Of a stretch of 64,000 nucleotides of DNA, positions 10,026 to 21,820 are shown piece after piece. The stretch spans positions 162,028 through 226,027 of the forward strand of contig NMRA01000277.1 in NCBI GenBank assembly GCA_002633005.1, given 5' to 3'. This stretch comes from Phoronis australis. Lineage: Eukaryota > Phoronida > Phoronidae. The position numbers and the translations under genes were made by a program. Below the pieces are notes generated by a model, which did not search any database, was not told the origin of the DNA, and saw nothing but the letters and a program-made list of their open reading frames with translations. Positions within the stretch are counted from its first letter, which is position 1. Each line of letters starts with the position of its first letter.

Positions 10026-13000
10026 GGGATCAACTTTCAGCTGTTAAGTTGCTGTAATTGAACTGATTTTAATGATGTTTATACCAAACTGTTTGCTAAA
10101 AAATCTTGCTTTCAACTTTAAGTGTACAGTTTTTTATTTTAATAATAAAAGTTTGAGAAAATGTACTTTTTAAATTTACTGCCTTGTCAATTTCTCGCCT
10201 GGAAAAATCCTGAAAGTGTACACTCAACGTCATACTCACCAATCATGTCCTAATCCATTCCTCATCAAATGTTTTCACTTTATCTCACCATTTCCATTTG
10301 GGAATACTTCCAAAAAGGTAAACGCAGTCCGGGGTTCAAACTGAACTTGAACTTAATTGGTCAAATGTATTAAACAGAACCAGTCCAAACGTCTTTAAAT
10401 TACAAAAAGTGGCTCAAATTGGTGAAATATTTTCATTTAAATAGTACAGAATATTTCTAAAATTCAATTTAACGTCAGTTTTTGGGATATAGTCTAAAGC
10501 TACCATTTAAGACTGTATTCAAGTGTTTCTGATGTAATTTGTATTTTGCTTTGCTCGGACAGACAGGTGGGCCTAACCTGGCCCCAGACACATCCACCTG
10601 CTAATGGTAACAGTGTTTTTTTCGTTCTCTGACAAATTTGACTTACCTTCATGTAGTTTAATATATGTAAGTTGACTTCTTTCGATACCTACTTTCCTAA
10701 AATGTCAGAGCTGCTAGTGCTGCTGTTTAATTTTTCGTTTTTCAGCACGTAGAAGATTTACACAAATACGGTGCTGTACCAGGATTTATAAGACAAAGAC
10801 ATGGCGTCCCGTCAAAATATTGATTCGGAGGCAAAGTTTTTGCCATTAGTAAACATATGTTATCTAATAGATATAAATTATTGCTCATAGTGATGCTGTT
10901 ATTTCAAGCAACTGTACACCATGACGTGCAATATTCTTATGCTCAAATTATAGGATTTCCTGTATGAATTCTCAAGTAAGATACATCAAAAGAAATTTTA
11001 AAATATCAAGATTGGTTGAGAAACTCTATTTTGGAAAAAATAGAATGCAAAGCGTGTTTTTGTATTTCTTTCTCAGAAATGTATACAACACTTTATGACA
11101 CCCTCTCATCGTCAGTGCTTATGTCCCTTGGTCCACAACATGCTCAACACGCTCTAACGGGAGTTGGCAGTCTCTGCCTATGGTCCATGGTGGCAGCGAC
11201 CTGTGTGAAGTAGGTCAAAGTCATTCACTTTGAGAAAAGCGAGACCACGCAAGTCTTCTTGAGATATAATCGCCATTCACGTTAGACGGCGAGGCAGCTA
11301 GGTGTTTAGCCAAAAAGTGATTACATCATAACCCTAGCAACTACTCAAAATTGGAGACAAACAATATGACGGTGGCCTTTTCCTTTGTTTTAACATTTTG
11401 TTCAAACCCGCAAAATTCAACAAATCTAATTTTTCAAAGTCTGAAACTCATCTATAAAACAATACAGATTAGCATAATAACCACAACTTTTGATTTAATG
11501 TAATTTCCCACAGAGATGTGGCAAGGGCTTAGAATTCAGATGGCAGAATCTCCTACATGACCCCAGTAAGGTGACGTCACAGTTCCCGTCCTCATATGTA
11601 ACATTCTTGTTTCCAGGGGCATGCCAGTGATATTGGTGAGCTTAAAACTCGTTGCGCGAGAACATACGTCAAAGCAAAAGACAACTTTGTAAACGTTCCT
11701 GCATATTTTCTGGACAATGAGAAGGCTGAACTTTTTGTAGGCAATTGTCGCCCCACGTTCCAGAACCTCGCAATCACTCAGTGAGTTATGCTCCCGTGTA
11801 TGGAGCACGGTGGATCCATGCTGCATTTTTGAATACTATTAAAGTGTAGTATACAAATGCAGGTATTCTATACCCAACTGCAGGAGCAAAGTCGTGAATG
11901 ATCGTAAACAGTGACAGTAAGTTAGATGTTTCTAAGTAGAAACAGTGGCCTTCTCGGAAAGTCGTAGAATTGAAATTTTCCCACTAGGAAACACGTTAGG
12001 TCGTGTTTAAACTCATATGCGTATTTAAGGGGGTTAAGGTGACCCGAGCCCTCTGTGGGCGCGCCGGAAAGAACAAAGAAAATGGAGCCGACATGCAGCT
12101 TTCAGAGTTACTTGATGGTTTTTCTTTGAAAGTTTCGGTTGCGCCACTCCCCCCCCCCNACCCCCCCCCCCCCCTGTGATATCCTCGATCCGCCTGTAGA
12201 ACTTTACAAAACGGCGGGGCTATTGATTGTACATCTGATTCAAAGCCTGCAGTGACCCAATCTTGAAAGTTAAGGGGGTTGTCATGCTGAAATATGCACC
12301 GTTACCATAGTAACCAGGTAGTATGCCAGTCAAAATGAACATATGAGATTTGATAGCAAATTCGTGTTAGAAGCTAGCTACCTTGTCCAGAGTGCAAGCA
12401 CTGACTTTTTGTTGAAACGTTGGGTGTTGCTAAGCTGAATTGGTTATCACCACCATAGTAATCAGGTATTTTCATCGTCACCATCACTAGTTTAAGGCTT
12501 GATGGTAGCCGTGTTAAAAGCGAGCTACCATATTCAAATCTCTTAAGGACCACCCTAGAAACTTTGTGGTGTTGTCAAGCCTGAATGTGTACGCAAACAT
12601 GGAAATAGTCTTTTTTAACAACATATACATGTAAGCTGCATACAGGTAATGCAATAGATTAGCATACAGTAATTAGAAAACTAAAGGTTTATGTCTGGTG
12701 TGCCAATACTAGCAGCATTACTTTGAGTATCCAAATATCGTTACCATGGCAACCAATGCGGCTAAACCTACGTACAGCAGGATCGGTTGAAGAAAGCAAA
12801 TACTTTTGGTTGGCTTTATTAAAGGTGTGCCATAATTACCTATAACTAAAGCATAATCTTAGAAATACAATATTAAAACGGTTGCCATAACAACGGAATT
12901 GTAACATTCATCAAAAACCTTCAAGACAATGCGGGTAGCATAGTATAGTGTTTCTGTGGATAAAATCACGACATTCTTTGGATTGCTTGTTGGCGTAAAG

Positions 13001-13907
13001 CTTTTCAAAATATGTTTGGTATATTATGATCAACTTCGAGAGACAAGTTAACATTGGAGCCTGTGAAAGTTAAAGGCCGAGAAGGTGTCATCGTGCTGAT
13101 GATTGACGTGGGACCAGAGAAGCATCATCTGTTTAGAATAAGTAAAGAAATTCATTGTTTGTTCATATGTCACATTACTAAAGACATCTACTGTCCCCAA
13201 TTTCCTAGGTTACATAAGACTATTATGCTGCATAGCAACAGTGACGTAGCATTAACACTTGGTCGACACGTTGGCGGTGTTAAACAATGTGCTTGACGTC
13301 ATGCAACAGTCAAGCTTATACAGCCTACAAATTTCGCAGTTTTGTGCAACCCAGCCCAGGTGTAGTTTTACTTTTGTTTGATTGCATATTCAGTTTAATT
13401 TGATAATATCGGTCATTCTACACCGCAAACTCAAAATGATTAAGATTTTGAGTAAAAGTGGCATACTTCGGTAGGAAAACGATTTTTCATATTTCCAAAA
13501 TAATCATTTGCTGTTTCTAAAACTCACTTCCGACCATTGTTCTCAAGCATGATAAGTTAATTTAAGAATGCAAGAATTACTAATAAACATAATTCTTTTG
13601 TCTTTTGTTTGCTTGTACTTTATTTTTCAAGATTTGGCAAATGATTACGCTGACTTTGATCATAAATTCACTATCAGGTAAAGAGATGATTACATGTGCC
13701 TCTCCTGCCAAACAACTATGAACAACCTAGCTCACAAATGTCCAGTGTACCAGTTGCAATGGGTAATTTTGTAAAACAACAAGCCCAACGTATAGTTCTG
13801 CTAATTTGATTTCTGCTGCTTGTCATATCGTAATCACACAAGAACTTCGAACTTGCCAGTGCATACCACAAATTCCCACTAATAAGGTCAGGTGTTTGCG
13901 GGCAAAA
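10026..13907. other. Intergenic DNA without recognisable genes
   Basis: Open frames here (11016-11213 plus, 11536-11826 minus, 13054-13296 plus) lack recognisable domains. A degenerate stretch at about 12270-12740 repeats phrases such as GTTACCATAGTAACCAGGTA and looks like old repeat DNA. An N in a poly-C run at 12159 marks a probable assembly join. Confidence 0.4.
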
Positions 13908-14619
13908 TAGAGAGATTTCGCAAAGTGACGTGAATGTGAATTATCACGCATACATAACTGCGCGTGCCGATTCACGTTGCGGTAAGAAAAATGGGTTACT
14001 CAACAGCTAAATTCTGACGTGAACGTGAAAGAACACGTGAACTGAATAAGTGAGCTCAGGAAGTCCAGTTATTGTAGGCTAGTTTTACAAAAAAGGTTGT
14101 CAGCTAGTTTGCAAAAAATTTCACTCTGCCAGTGCAACTTCTTTTACGTGAAAAAGTGGTTTCTACGAACTCGTGCGAGAAATGGACAACTCTTAGAAAG
14201 CGAAATTTACTTGCAGTTTGAAATAGATGCATGTAAAATAGGCATGTAGAAAAAATTAAGAACACAAATTTATATCTGAAAAAAAGCATTCTAGTTTGAT
14301 GATATCTAGCGAACTCCAGCAGAATAAGGATTTTGGAAAAGGTGCTTTCTTGCAAATAAACTTTAAGAACATTTATAGAAAAAATAGTGTCCATTTTATA
14401 CTGAAGCAAATAAGAAAGGTTCAGAACACTATCAAAATAATAATCGTTTTGATGTCTTGCCAAATAAGAATTAAAAAGGACTCAAAAGTTTCGCGTTTAA
14501 GCGACTCTCTCTCGTAAAATACGCAAACGCTATCGGGATTACGTCACAGCCAACAATGGCATGTGTGACGCGGAATTATGTTATGCGTGATGATTCACGC
14601 TTTGGGAAACCTCTCTATT
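13908..14619. mobile_element. MITE-like element with roughly 60-bp terminal inverted repeats
   Basis: The left end (TAGAGAGATTTCGCAAAG at 13908, continuing to CACGCATACATAACTGCGCGTG) matches the reverse complement of the right end (CTTTGGGAAACCTCTCTA ending at 14619, preceded by CGCGGAATTATGTTATGCGTG). The interior of about 590 bp has no coding potential. A TA at each end may be part of the target duplication. It is a non-autonomous DNA transposon. The superfamily is not assignable from the ends alone. Confidence 0.65.
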
Positions 14620-14639
14620 ATATATAATAAACGGAATTC

Positions 14640-14942
14640 CAGATCACTTATACATGTAACCATATATAAGAAACATAAAGCTTGGGCACTAAAACTTTGC
14701 CAAGCCCAGGCTCCCAACTTCATGACCGTCCAAAATCCAAATAAAATCTGCGTGCACCTCCCTCAGTCTGGTGTTACATTAACCTTCGAAGCCTTATCTT
14801 TCCTAGATTCCATTAACTGTCTTCGTGAGTGGTGAATTGGCGATGGAATTTCCAAAACAATCTCAAAACTCTGAATTCAAGGACCTAAAATAGTAAACAT
14901 GGCGGATTTCAGTTGTGCTTCAACTTGTACGCCTGTCGTAGG
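14640..14942 (+). repeat. About 300-bp repeat copy abutting the large inverted-repeat element
   Basis: This block, from ATATAAGAAACATAAAG to CTTGTACGCCTGTCGTAG, is found again in reverse orientation inside 15665-16135. The junction with the next element reads CGCCTGT-CGTAGGC-ACAGGCG, which suggests two element ends meeting. It contains an AACATGGCGG motif at 14896-14905. Confidence 0.6.
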
Positions 14943-15504
14943 CACAGGCGCTTGGGTTTATCGCAAATGACGTCACAATATATATATAAGAAAACATAAA
15001 GGTTGGACACTCGAAATCTGTTTGCTCAGAATTTTCTACTCAAATGTGCATGGAACTCCACGAAACTAGCATCGGACAACTCTTAGAATACCTTCTTTCA
15101 TTTGATCTCTTCAAATTGCCTTCGAGTGGTGATTTGGCGACAAAAATGCCAAAAGAATGCCAAAATCACAAATTCAAGGACCTGATTCCGTGATGTCATG
15201 GCAGACGGTCTTCGCACATCCGGGTTTTGACCGACGCTCCCGAGCTAAATCCGAAAGTCTAATTTCGCGCGGCTTTCGCCGTCAATCCATCGACTACTTG
15301 ATCATGAGAAGCAGAGAGCACTTTATTGCCAAATAAATGTAATTACTCACATATTTGTGTCAAATATAAATTATCCTGATACTGTATTGATATGCGAAGT
15401 TTTTTGTGTACTGTGATTTCTTATGAAGGTTTTATTTTTGGCCAAAACCATTGAGTTAACTCGTCGGCCACGCGCATTGTAATACTTGCACGGGCTGCGT
15501 TTCC
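14943..15504 (+). repeat. Left inverted arm of the large element
   Basis: About 560 bp, inverse of 20428-20995 with scattered substitutions and small indels. The outer part also resembles the neighbouring 300-bp repeat (TGGGTTTATCGCAAATGACGTCAC, then ATAAAGGTTGGACACTCG). Confidence 0.75.
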
Positions 15505-15664
15505 TGGCCGGGTGTGTGTTGTGCTTCAATCAAAAAAGTGCGTGATGTCAAGATGAGAAACAAGATACGCCAGTTTATGTAATAAAGTTCTAAGTTAAGG
15601 GCTAAAATGAGCCGTCAGTTGAATTAAGTTACAAATAAGCATTAAAATACTAACTTTAACGTTC

Positions 15665-16135
15665 TCAATTAGTTGAGTTTTGGATTAGAATTATTGAATT
15701 TGAAATATAGGTTGCTTGCTCAAACTCGAAGTTTCACCTACGTCAGGCGTACAAGTTGAAGCACAACTGAAATCCGCCATGTTTACTATTTCAGGTCCTT
15801 GAATTCAGAGTTTTGAGATTGTTTTGGAAATTCCATCGCCACTTCACCACTCACGAAGACAGTTAATGGGATCTAGGAAAGATAAGGCTTCGAATGTTTA
15901 TGCAATACCAGGCTAAGGGAGGTGCACGCAGATTTTATTTGGATTTTGGACGGTTGAAGTTGGGAGCCTCGGCTAAACAGATTTCGAGTGTCCAACCTTT
16001 ATGTTTTCTTATATATATATTGTGACGTCATTTGCGATAAACCCAAGAGCCTGTGGTCGTAGGGGAATCTTCGAGTTTTAGCAAGCAACCTATATTTCAA
16101 ATTCAATAATTCTAATTCAAAACTCAACTAATTGA
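15665..16135. mobile_element. Nested 471-bp TIR element carrying an inverted copy of 14640-14942
   Basis: Terminal inverted repeats of about 68 bp begin TCAATTAGTTGAGTTTTGGA at 15665 and end with the complement at 16135. The interior is a reverse-orientation copy of the 300-bp repeat seen at 14640-14942, plus the TTATCGC / ATGACGTCAC stretch. No open frame. It appears to be a non-autonomous relative of the large element that inserted into it. Confidence 0.6.
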
Positions 16136-16148
16136 CTAAAAAACATTA

Positions 16149-16378
16149 ATTACAGGCGGTCTGATACACGTTGTACATGACGTGCGCAGGCCTTGCATGT
16201 GGGCCCATTGCACTGATCACCTGGAAATATTTTTATGCTTTATTGACATATGGTAAAACCGAGCTGAGGAGCTAGAAACCTGGCTCAAGGGTTTAGCAGT
16301 GCGATCTCGTGGGGCATGAACCCACGACCTCGAGTAAAGAAAGCGGGCACTTATCAACCAGGCCACACTGCCTCCTCC
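16149..16378 (-). mobile_element. tRNA-derived SINE, copy 1
   Basis: On the minus strand the order is a tRNA-like head GGAGGAGGCAGTGTGGCC, a B-box-like GGTTCATGCCC, a body with CAGCTCGGTTTTACC, and a 3' end with CACGTCATGTACAACGTG and CAGACCGCCTGTAA. It matches 34812-35050 along its whole length, so it is a mobile repeat and not a tRNA gene. Confidence 0.75.
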
Positions 16379-16379
16379 A

Positions 16380-17141
16380 AAATTGTTCTTTACGAAGATG
16401 TTATTTTTTGTGAACAAAATGACTCAACGCAGTTATTAACAATGTCTTAAATCCTCATCTTAAACAGTAATTAGCCATTCGTTCATTAAAAGTAGAGCGG
16501 TAGAACATTTTTTTCTCGTTTTCAAAAATTGCTTCCATGGGAAAGATAATGCATCATAATCAATAAAAATCGAAATTGGGGCCAGAATTATAAAGTTATT
16601 GCAATTTTTGCGACGAAATTTGGGTCACGTTTGTTTGAATCGAGTCGGCCATCTTGGACGACAACGGGATAAGTTACCAATTTAATAGCTTTGTACAAAT
16701 TGTTTTCACCCATACTGTACGACGAAATTTAGTGATATATATCTTTACTTACTATTCCGAGCGATTCAACAGTTTTCAACAAATTTCATTATCGCAGATG
16801 TCACTTATTGAGTCGTAAATGTGCTTACAATTCTCGTTGGTGGCACCGTCAACATGGCGACTTTTGCTGAACTGAAAGGCATGTTCAACCGGCCAATTTG
16901 TAATTTGTGAAGATTTAACGTTGGTACATTTCGTCAAAAGCTACTACAAAAACACAACTTTGTCCAATTATAACGTTTTTGTGCAAAAAATAGGAATATT
17001 CTAATTATTTTACTGCGTATTTCCCATTCAGGTTGTCTTACTAAGCTAAAAATAGTTGTCAAGAAATATTTTTTTCAATGTTTTTTTGTTTGACAGTCAA
17101 CTGCTATTCAGCATTTAATTAAAACTCTAATTATTCCAGGT
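16380..17141. other. 5' part of the large element interior, unassigned
   Basis: AT-rich. It contains GTCAACATGGCGACTTTTGC at about 16850, which could start a coding exon of the transposase and also matches the YY1-like AANATGGC pattern. A second such motif on the opposite strand lies near 16643 (GGCCATCTTGGAC). No long frame. Confidence 0.3.
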
Positions 17142-18100
17142 CTCATTTTACAGCGTCGCCGTACGACCACAAGTACCTAACTGTTAACATAACAAATCCA
17201 GCGCAACTGCTAGCTCTGTCTCAGGACATCAAACACAATTTAAAAAAGTTAGAAACGGGATTGGAAATAGTGATGATGAGCCCAAAAGCACGTGAAATAT
17301 TATTTTGGATGAAAAGCCAATACAGTGGAAGATGTGGGTTAGTACGAAATGTTAGGTAACATATACAAATGACAATACAATGACAAAAATATTCGTAAAA
17401 ATAATTAGACGTATCATGAAAGGTATGCAATTTTTATTTACTAATTTAATACAATATTTTGATCAATGGGACAGACAAACCAATGCAAGGTTAATTTGTC
17501 AACACATCACGGATGAGCATTTATTTCCAAATCAATCCGAAATGATGAGGAACCACTTAGCGGAGCAAGTTTTAAACAAAGAATTCCTTGTACTTATGAG
17601 GGCATACAAAGCTTCGTTAACGGATGCCGGTTACTTAGATGGCGCAATCAAACTCCTTGAAAACACGAGTAAAGTCATTGCCATATTCAACGACAGTAGA
17701 GCGATTGTTAGCTTGGAAGATGAAAGACTCAAGGTGCTTTCCGAGCAGTGGCGGCAGCAGACATCTGGTTCACCAAAGGCAAATTTGTCAAAAGAGTGTC
17801 TTGACGACATGGAAAACAAGCCTCCTCACAGTTCCCGAGATATGTCGACTCCATCTCGAGAAGTTTCCCGACGGATCAATTGTTCCCTCTAGGTTCAACA
17901 GAGATGTACTGGAGAACCACTTTTGCCAAACACGGAGTGTAAACGGCACAAACAACAACTGTCACACTGTCAATTCTGTCGTTCTGGGACAAACGTCTCT
18001 GAGTTCCGCAAAGAAATCTAACGCTGGTCTGAAGGCTGCGAAACCGTATGATGTATGCATACCGAAGAGAATCGTATCTAGGAAGTTGAAAGTGGTGTAG
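17142..18100 (+). pseudogene. P-superfamily-like transposase, degraded
   Basis: Three coding pieces are recognisable. At 17142-17356 the frame contains YDHKYLTVNITNPAQLLALS and QDIKHNLKKL, which resembles the conserved DPxHxxK-type segment of P transposases. At 17419-17880 it contains WDRQTNARLICQHITDEHLF, then MMRNHLAEQVLNKEF, the conserved helical block of the family. In another frame from about 17800 to 18100 it contains PSRFNRDVLENHFCQTRS and NSVVLGQTSLSSAKKSNAG, the C-terminal QDxxExxFxxxR-like block. The change of frame at about 17800-17850 and the stop at 17356 mean it cannot be read through. The THAP DNA-binding domain usual at the N-terminus is not seen in this element. Family assignment rests on motif memory, and the closest class could be a P-like lineage without a formal name. 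Confidence 0.6.
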
Positions 18101-18104
18101 ACCA

Positions 18105-18935
18105 TTATCACATATTCATATCATGACGATTTTGTCACGCATCTAGTGCCTACCATTTCAAATGGTGTTAATACTGTTCGTACAGTTATTTTCCTGTTGT
18201 TTTCATGACAGTGGTGTTAATATTGTAGTCTCTCTGTTGCTAACACATCGTCACGATTTGGTCAAGCAAGGAGTGCATAACATTTCAAGTAGGATTCATA
18301 TCTTCGTAGATTTTCAATGTCTGTTGCTATCATATTGTGACGATTTGTTCCAGGAACGATTGCTTGCCATTCAACCAATGGCGTTTAAGCTGTTCAGTTA
18401 GTAGAGCTGGTTTTGTCCTGCTGATATCTCCTCGAAGTGATTTGGTCACGCATCGAGTGTTTGGCATTGATGGTGGTGTAAATAGTATTTGCACAGTTGT
18501 TTTTCTGTTGTTATCATATCGAGGCAATTTAGTCATTGAACGAGTGTTTACGATTTAAAGTAGTGTCGATACTGTTCACAGATTTTTAAAATATGTTGCT
18601 ATCATATCGTGACGGTTGGGTCACTCATCGAATGTTAAGCTTGCCTGTAGAATTATTTTTCCCGGTACTTTCTTCTTGAGTCCATGTGGTCTTGCATCGT
18701 GTGTTTACTATTTCAAATGGGGTTAATACTGTTCGTTATATTTTGTGTCTGTTGATATCTTATGGATAAATTTGGTCACGCTTACCGAAGAGGATCGCAT
18801 ATGGGAAGTTGAAAGTGGTGTAGACCAACGTCACATATTCATATCATGATGATTTTGTCATGCTGTAACTAGAATTATTTATCCTGTTGATATCACATCG
18901 AAGCGATTTGGTCACGCATCGCATGGGGCTCGAAC
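18105..18935 (+). repeat. Degenerate minisatellite, period roughly 90-100 bp
   Basis: The phrases GTTAATACTGTTCGTACAG, CTGTTGCTATCATATCGTGA and TTTGGTCACGCATCGAGTG recur in order many times with substitutions. A further piece lies at about 19150-19260. The short open frames over it are by-products. Confidence 0.6.
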
Positions 18936-19885
18936 ACNCCCCCCCCCCCCCACCCGCCAATTTGGCGAATTGGGCAAAAAGGTCAGTCTCATTGAATGAA
19001 AGTCAGAGTAAACGAAACAAAAGTCCACAAAAGACACAGCAAATGGGCGCAGATGATGCGCAATTCGTAAGCCCGAACTTAGAATCCTGTCCTCGTTGAT
19101 TTTGTTCGGTAAAAGGTCCTATAACTAGAAATTCGAGCCCCTCTATATTTCTGGGTGCGTGCATGCATCGAGTGTTTAACATTTGAAATGTGGTTAATAT
19201 TATTAACAAAATTATTTTTCCTGTCGCTATCAACTAGATTCGATTTGGCCGTGTCGAATGTGTACCAATTAATTGTCCATTTTATTAACTTACAATATAA
19301 TGGTTAACAGTCACAGTGACATCTTTTCAACACCTTAGTGGACATGTCACTCACCAGTCATGTCAAGTAGATAATACGAGTTCGTTCTTTCCACGTCGTA
19401 ATTTGTCGCAAATATTTTTATGGGTGTTTTTCCGGGAGGCAAATTTCTTTCCATTCTACGCATTAACGACCTTGAGCTGTCCATCAAATTTCCAGTGCTC
19501 AGCTGATGGATGGTTGTTACTAGATCAACTGAAGGACAAGGGAAGGAAATGTTAAAGTACTTGCTACTGACCATCACTTTAAGCGAAACCTCTAATAAAT
19601 AGTAGTGATGGATTGGCTTGATTAGATTACTATTCATAAATTGTGATTTTTATGCTCATGAAAATCGAAAGTTTATAGAGTAAACATTATCACGGTAACC
19701 CGATATTAAATTGTTGCCGAATGAGCCTCGCCCGCATTCACAGACAGTAATTACATGAAACATAATGTTTCAAGATAACCAGGGCGAACTTCAGCGTAAA
19801 AACGAATCAGTTTGATCATAACGGGTAGTGACTTATTCTGGTTTTGTCTGTGTACGTTTCTTAAAATAAATACGTGCGGAACCAG
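18936..19885. other. Gap-flanked stretch without a gene
   Basis: An N at 18938 beside poly-C marks a probable join. The remainder includes a stray minisatellite piece and AT-rich DNA. No domain found in any frame. Confidence 0.35.
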
Positions 19886-20391
19886 TTACTTTAACTCTTG
19901 TTCATGTAGAGCAACACTTTCGCCGGGGTCACCATATACTTCACAGCGCACTGGCTTCATTTGGAAGAAGTCACCGGTCAGCATAACCTGCAAACCACCA
20001 AACGGCTGCTCCTTTCCTCTTAGTTTTCGAAATATATATTCAACTTGCATAAATGTTTTCCAAGATAATGTGGATACCTCATCAATTATTAATAAGTCGA
20101 GTGTTGACAATCTTTTCTTTAGATCAATGAAATCCAGTTCCTCATTAATTTTGTGGAAGAGCTCCTCGTTTGAAAATCTCCCATCTCTGGGGCTACAATA
20201 GTGATGTAAAGTTTCTCCTCCAATATTTGATGATGCAATTCCAGTCGGTGCGGTTAAAGCAACATTTTTGTCAATAACTGTTCGTATGTCATAAGCTTTT
20301 TGATTAATGTAGATTTTCCAGTCCCTGGTTGCCCGCAAAGTAAAATATTATGACCAGTGAGCACTGCTCGAAGAACATCTGCTTCTGACAT
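19886..20391 (-). pseudogene. PIF1-like DNA helicase, N-terminal part, frameshifted
   Basis: On the minus strand an ATG at 20391-20389 opens a frame containing the Walker A loop GQPGTGKSTLIKKL (about 20295-20340). The frame must then shift by one base to continue with VALTAPTGIASSNIGGETLH, then LDLLIIDEVSTLSW (Walker B) and GGLQVMLTGDFFQMKPV (motif III). This order and spacing are diagnostic of PIF1 helicases, which unwind DNA with ATP and are carried by Helitrons and other transposons. Reading stops at 19886, and the C-terminal helicase motifs are absent nearby. The gene abuts the right inverted arm of the element and faces away from it. The adjacent 3' part may have been lost or lie in missing exons. 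Confidence 0.8.
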
Positions 20392-20427
20392 GTTACATTT
20401 AGTAAGCTAAAAATGATCGAACTTCAA

Positions 20428-20995
20428 GAAACGCAGTACGTGCGAGTATTACAATGCACGTGGCCGAAGAGTTAACTCAATGGTTTTGGCCAAAAGCGTA
20501 ACCTTCATGAGAAATCACATTACACAAAATCAACTTTGCATATCAATACAGTATCAGGATAATTTATATTTGACACAAATACGTGAGTAATTACATTTAT
20601 TTGGCAATAAAGTGCTCTCTGCTTCTCATGATCAAGTAGTCGAGGGATTGACGGCGAAAGCCGCGCGAAATTAGACTTTTGGATTTAGCTCGGGAGCGTC
20701 CGTCAAAAACCCGGATGTGCGAAGACCGTCTGCCATGACATCACGGAATGAGGTCTTTGAATTTGTAATTTTGGCATTCTTTTGGCATTTTTGTCGTCAA
20801 ATCACCACTCGAAGGCAATTTGAAGAGATCAAATAAAAGAAGGTATTCTAAGAGTTGTTCGATGCTAGTTTCGTGGAGTTCCATGCACAATTGAGTAGAA
20901 AATTCTGAGGAAACAGATTTCTAGTGTCCAACCTTTATGTTTCCTTACATGTAGTAGTGAGTGACGTCAGGAACAGATAAACCCAAGCGCCTGTG
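20428..20995 (-). repeat. Right inverted arm of the large element
   Basis: Reverse complement of 14943-15504. The terminal 20 bases mirror those at 14943. Confidence 0.75.
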
Positions 20996-21820
20996 TCAAA
21001 AACAGCCACAGTTCGCTCTGACAGGTATCCTTGCAACCGTCTTCGTTTCGTTAAGTGAAGTCGCCATTCACTTTTATTCGGTAACCGACCGTTTTTTAAT
21101 TACGAACGATTCTTGGTCGTGGAGGGTCTACCGGATGTTTAGCCTTGGTACAAAGCTGTATACTAAATATACACCGATATGGGTAAAAAAGTGGTAAGGC
21201 ACAGATTTGTTTTAAAACTTGAAATTTGAATGACTTAAACACACCTTCATGTACGGACACTATTATAGCAACGGCATTAACTCCATTGCATCGTTATTTT
21301 GAGGATTTTTAATGGAGCGCGACAACCTGCCTCCATGCGCATTCATCTGTTTAGGCATGGACATCTTTTGGTATACAGCGAAACGATTACGAAATGATCC
21401 GAGGCAAAATGCCCAGCACGGGACTTGGGCACGAGCGACTAATGAACGCTTAGTCTATGCCTCACTTGAAATTGAAAAAGAAGAATAATGAATGTAGTGT
21501 AAGTTTATATGTATATCCTTGTTTGTAAACCACATTACGAGAGAAATAATTTCTCGCAGCTATTTATGATATTACGAAACCGAATTGTTGCATAATGATC
21601 CAGCCAGAACTCAGTCACTGCTGAACAAATAGGAGATTTTCTAAGTTTGTGTTTGCCCATCCCCAAAATAAGAAATAATTGAGCGTTTTCTCAGTTGATT
21701 CACAAAGGGTTCTGTTGTGTTTTTTTTTGATAAATGAAATGAAGTTCTATCGCGGTTTCAGGATCTTATTTTTTAAACTCACATGAGTTTTTGTAATCAT
21801 GTTTCGGACAAGAGGATAAC
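20996..21820. other. Spacer with a small dispersed-repeat piece
   Basis: At about 21137-21197 the stretch AGCCTTGGTACAAAGCTGTA through AATATACACCGATATGGGTAAAAAA matches 53029-53096. Nothing else is recognisable. Confidence 0.45.

Larger units (their letters stand above)
14943..20995. mobile_element. Large DNA element with about 560-bp terminal inverted repeats, P-like transposase and PIF1-like helicase
   Basis: The left arm (14943 to about 15504) starts CACAGGCGCTTGGGTTTATC. The right arm (about 20428 to 20995) is its reverse complement, ending GATAAACCCAAGCGCCTGTG, with matching landmarks throughout (for example GAGTTAACTC next to CCAAAACCATTG, and GAGAAGCAGAGAGCACTTTATT). The interior carries a frameshifted P-superfamily transposase on the plus strand (17142-18100) and a frameshifted PIF1-like helicase on the minus strand next to the right arm (19886-20391). 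A nested TIR element (15665-16135), a SINE (16149-16378) and a minisatellite (18105-18935) lie between them. Whether transposase and helicase belong to one original element or met by nesting is not settled. No clear target-site duplication was found. Confidence 0.6.

Noticed and set aside
11536-11826. 96-codon minus-strand frame
   Set aside because: No recognisable motif, no splice context and no neighbouring coding DNA.
17631-17819. Minus-strand frame over the transposase
   Set aside because: Shadow of the P-like transposase coding sequence.
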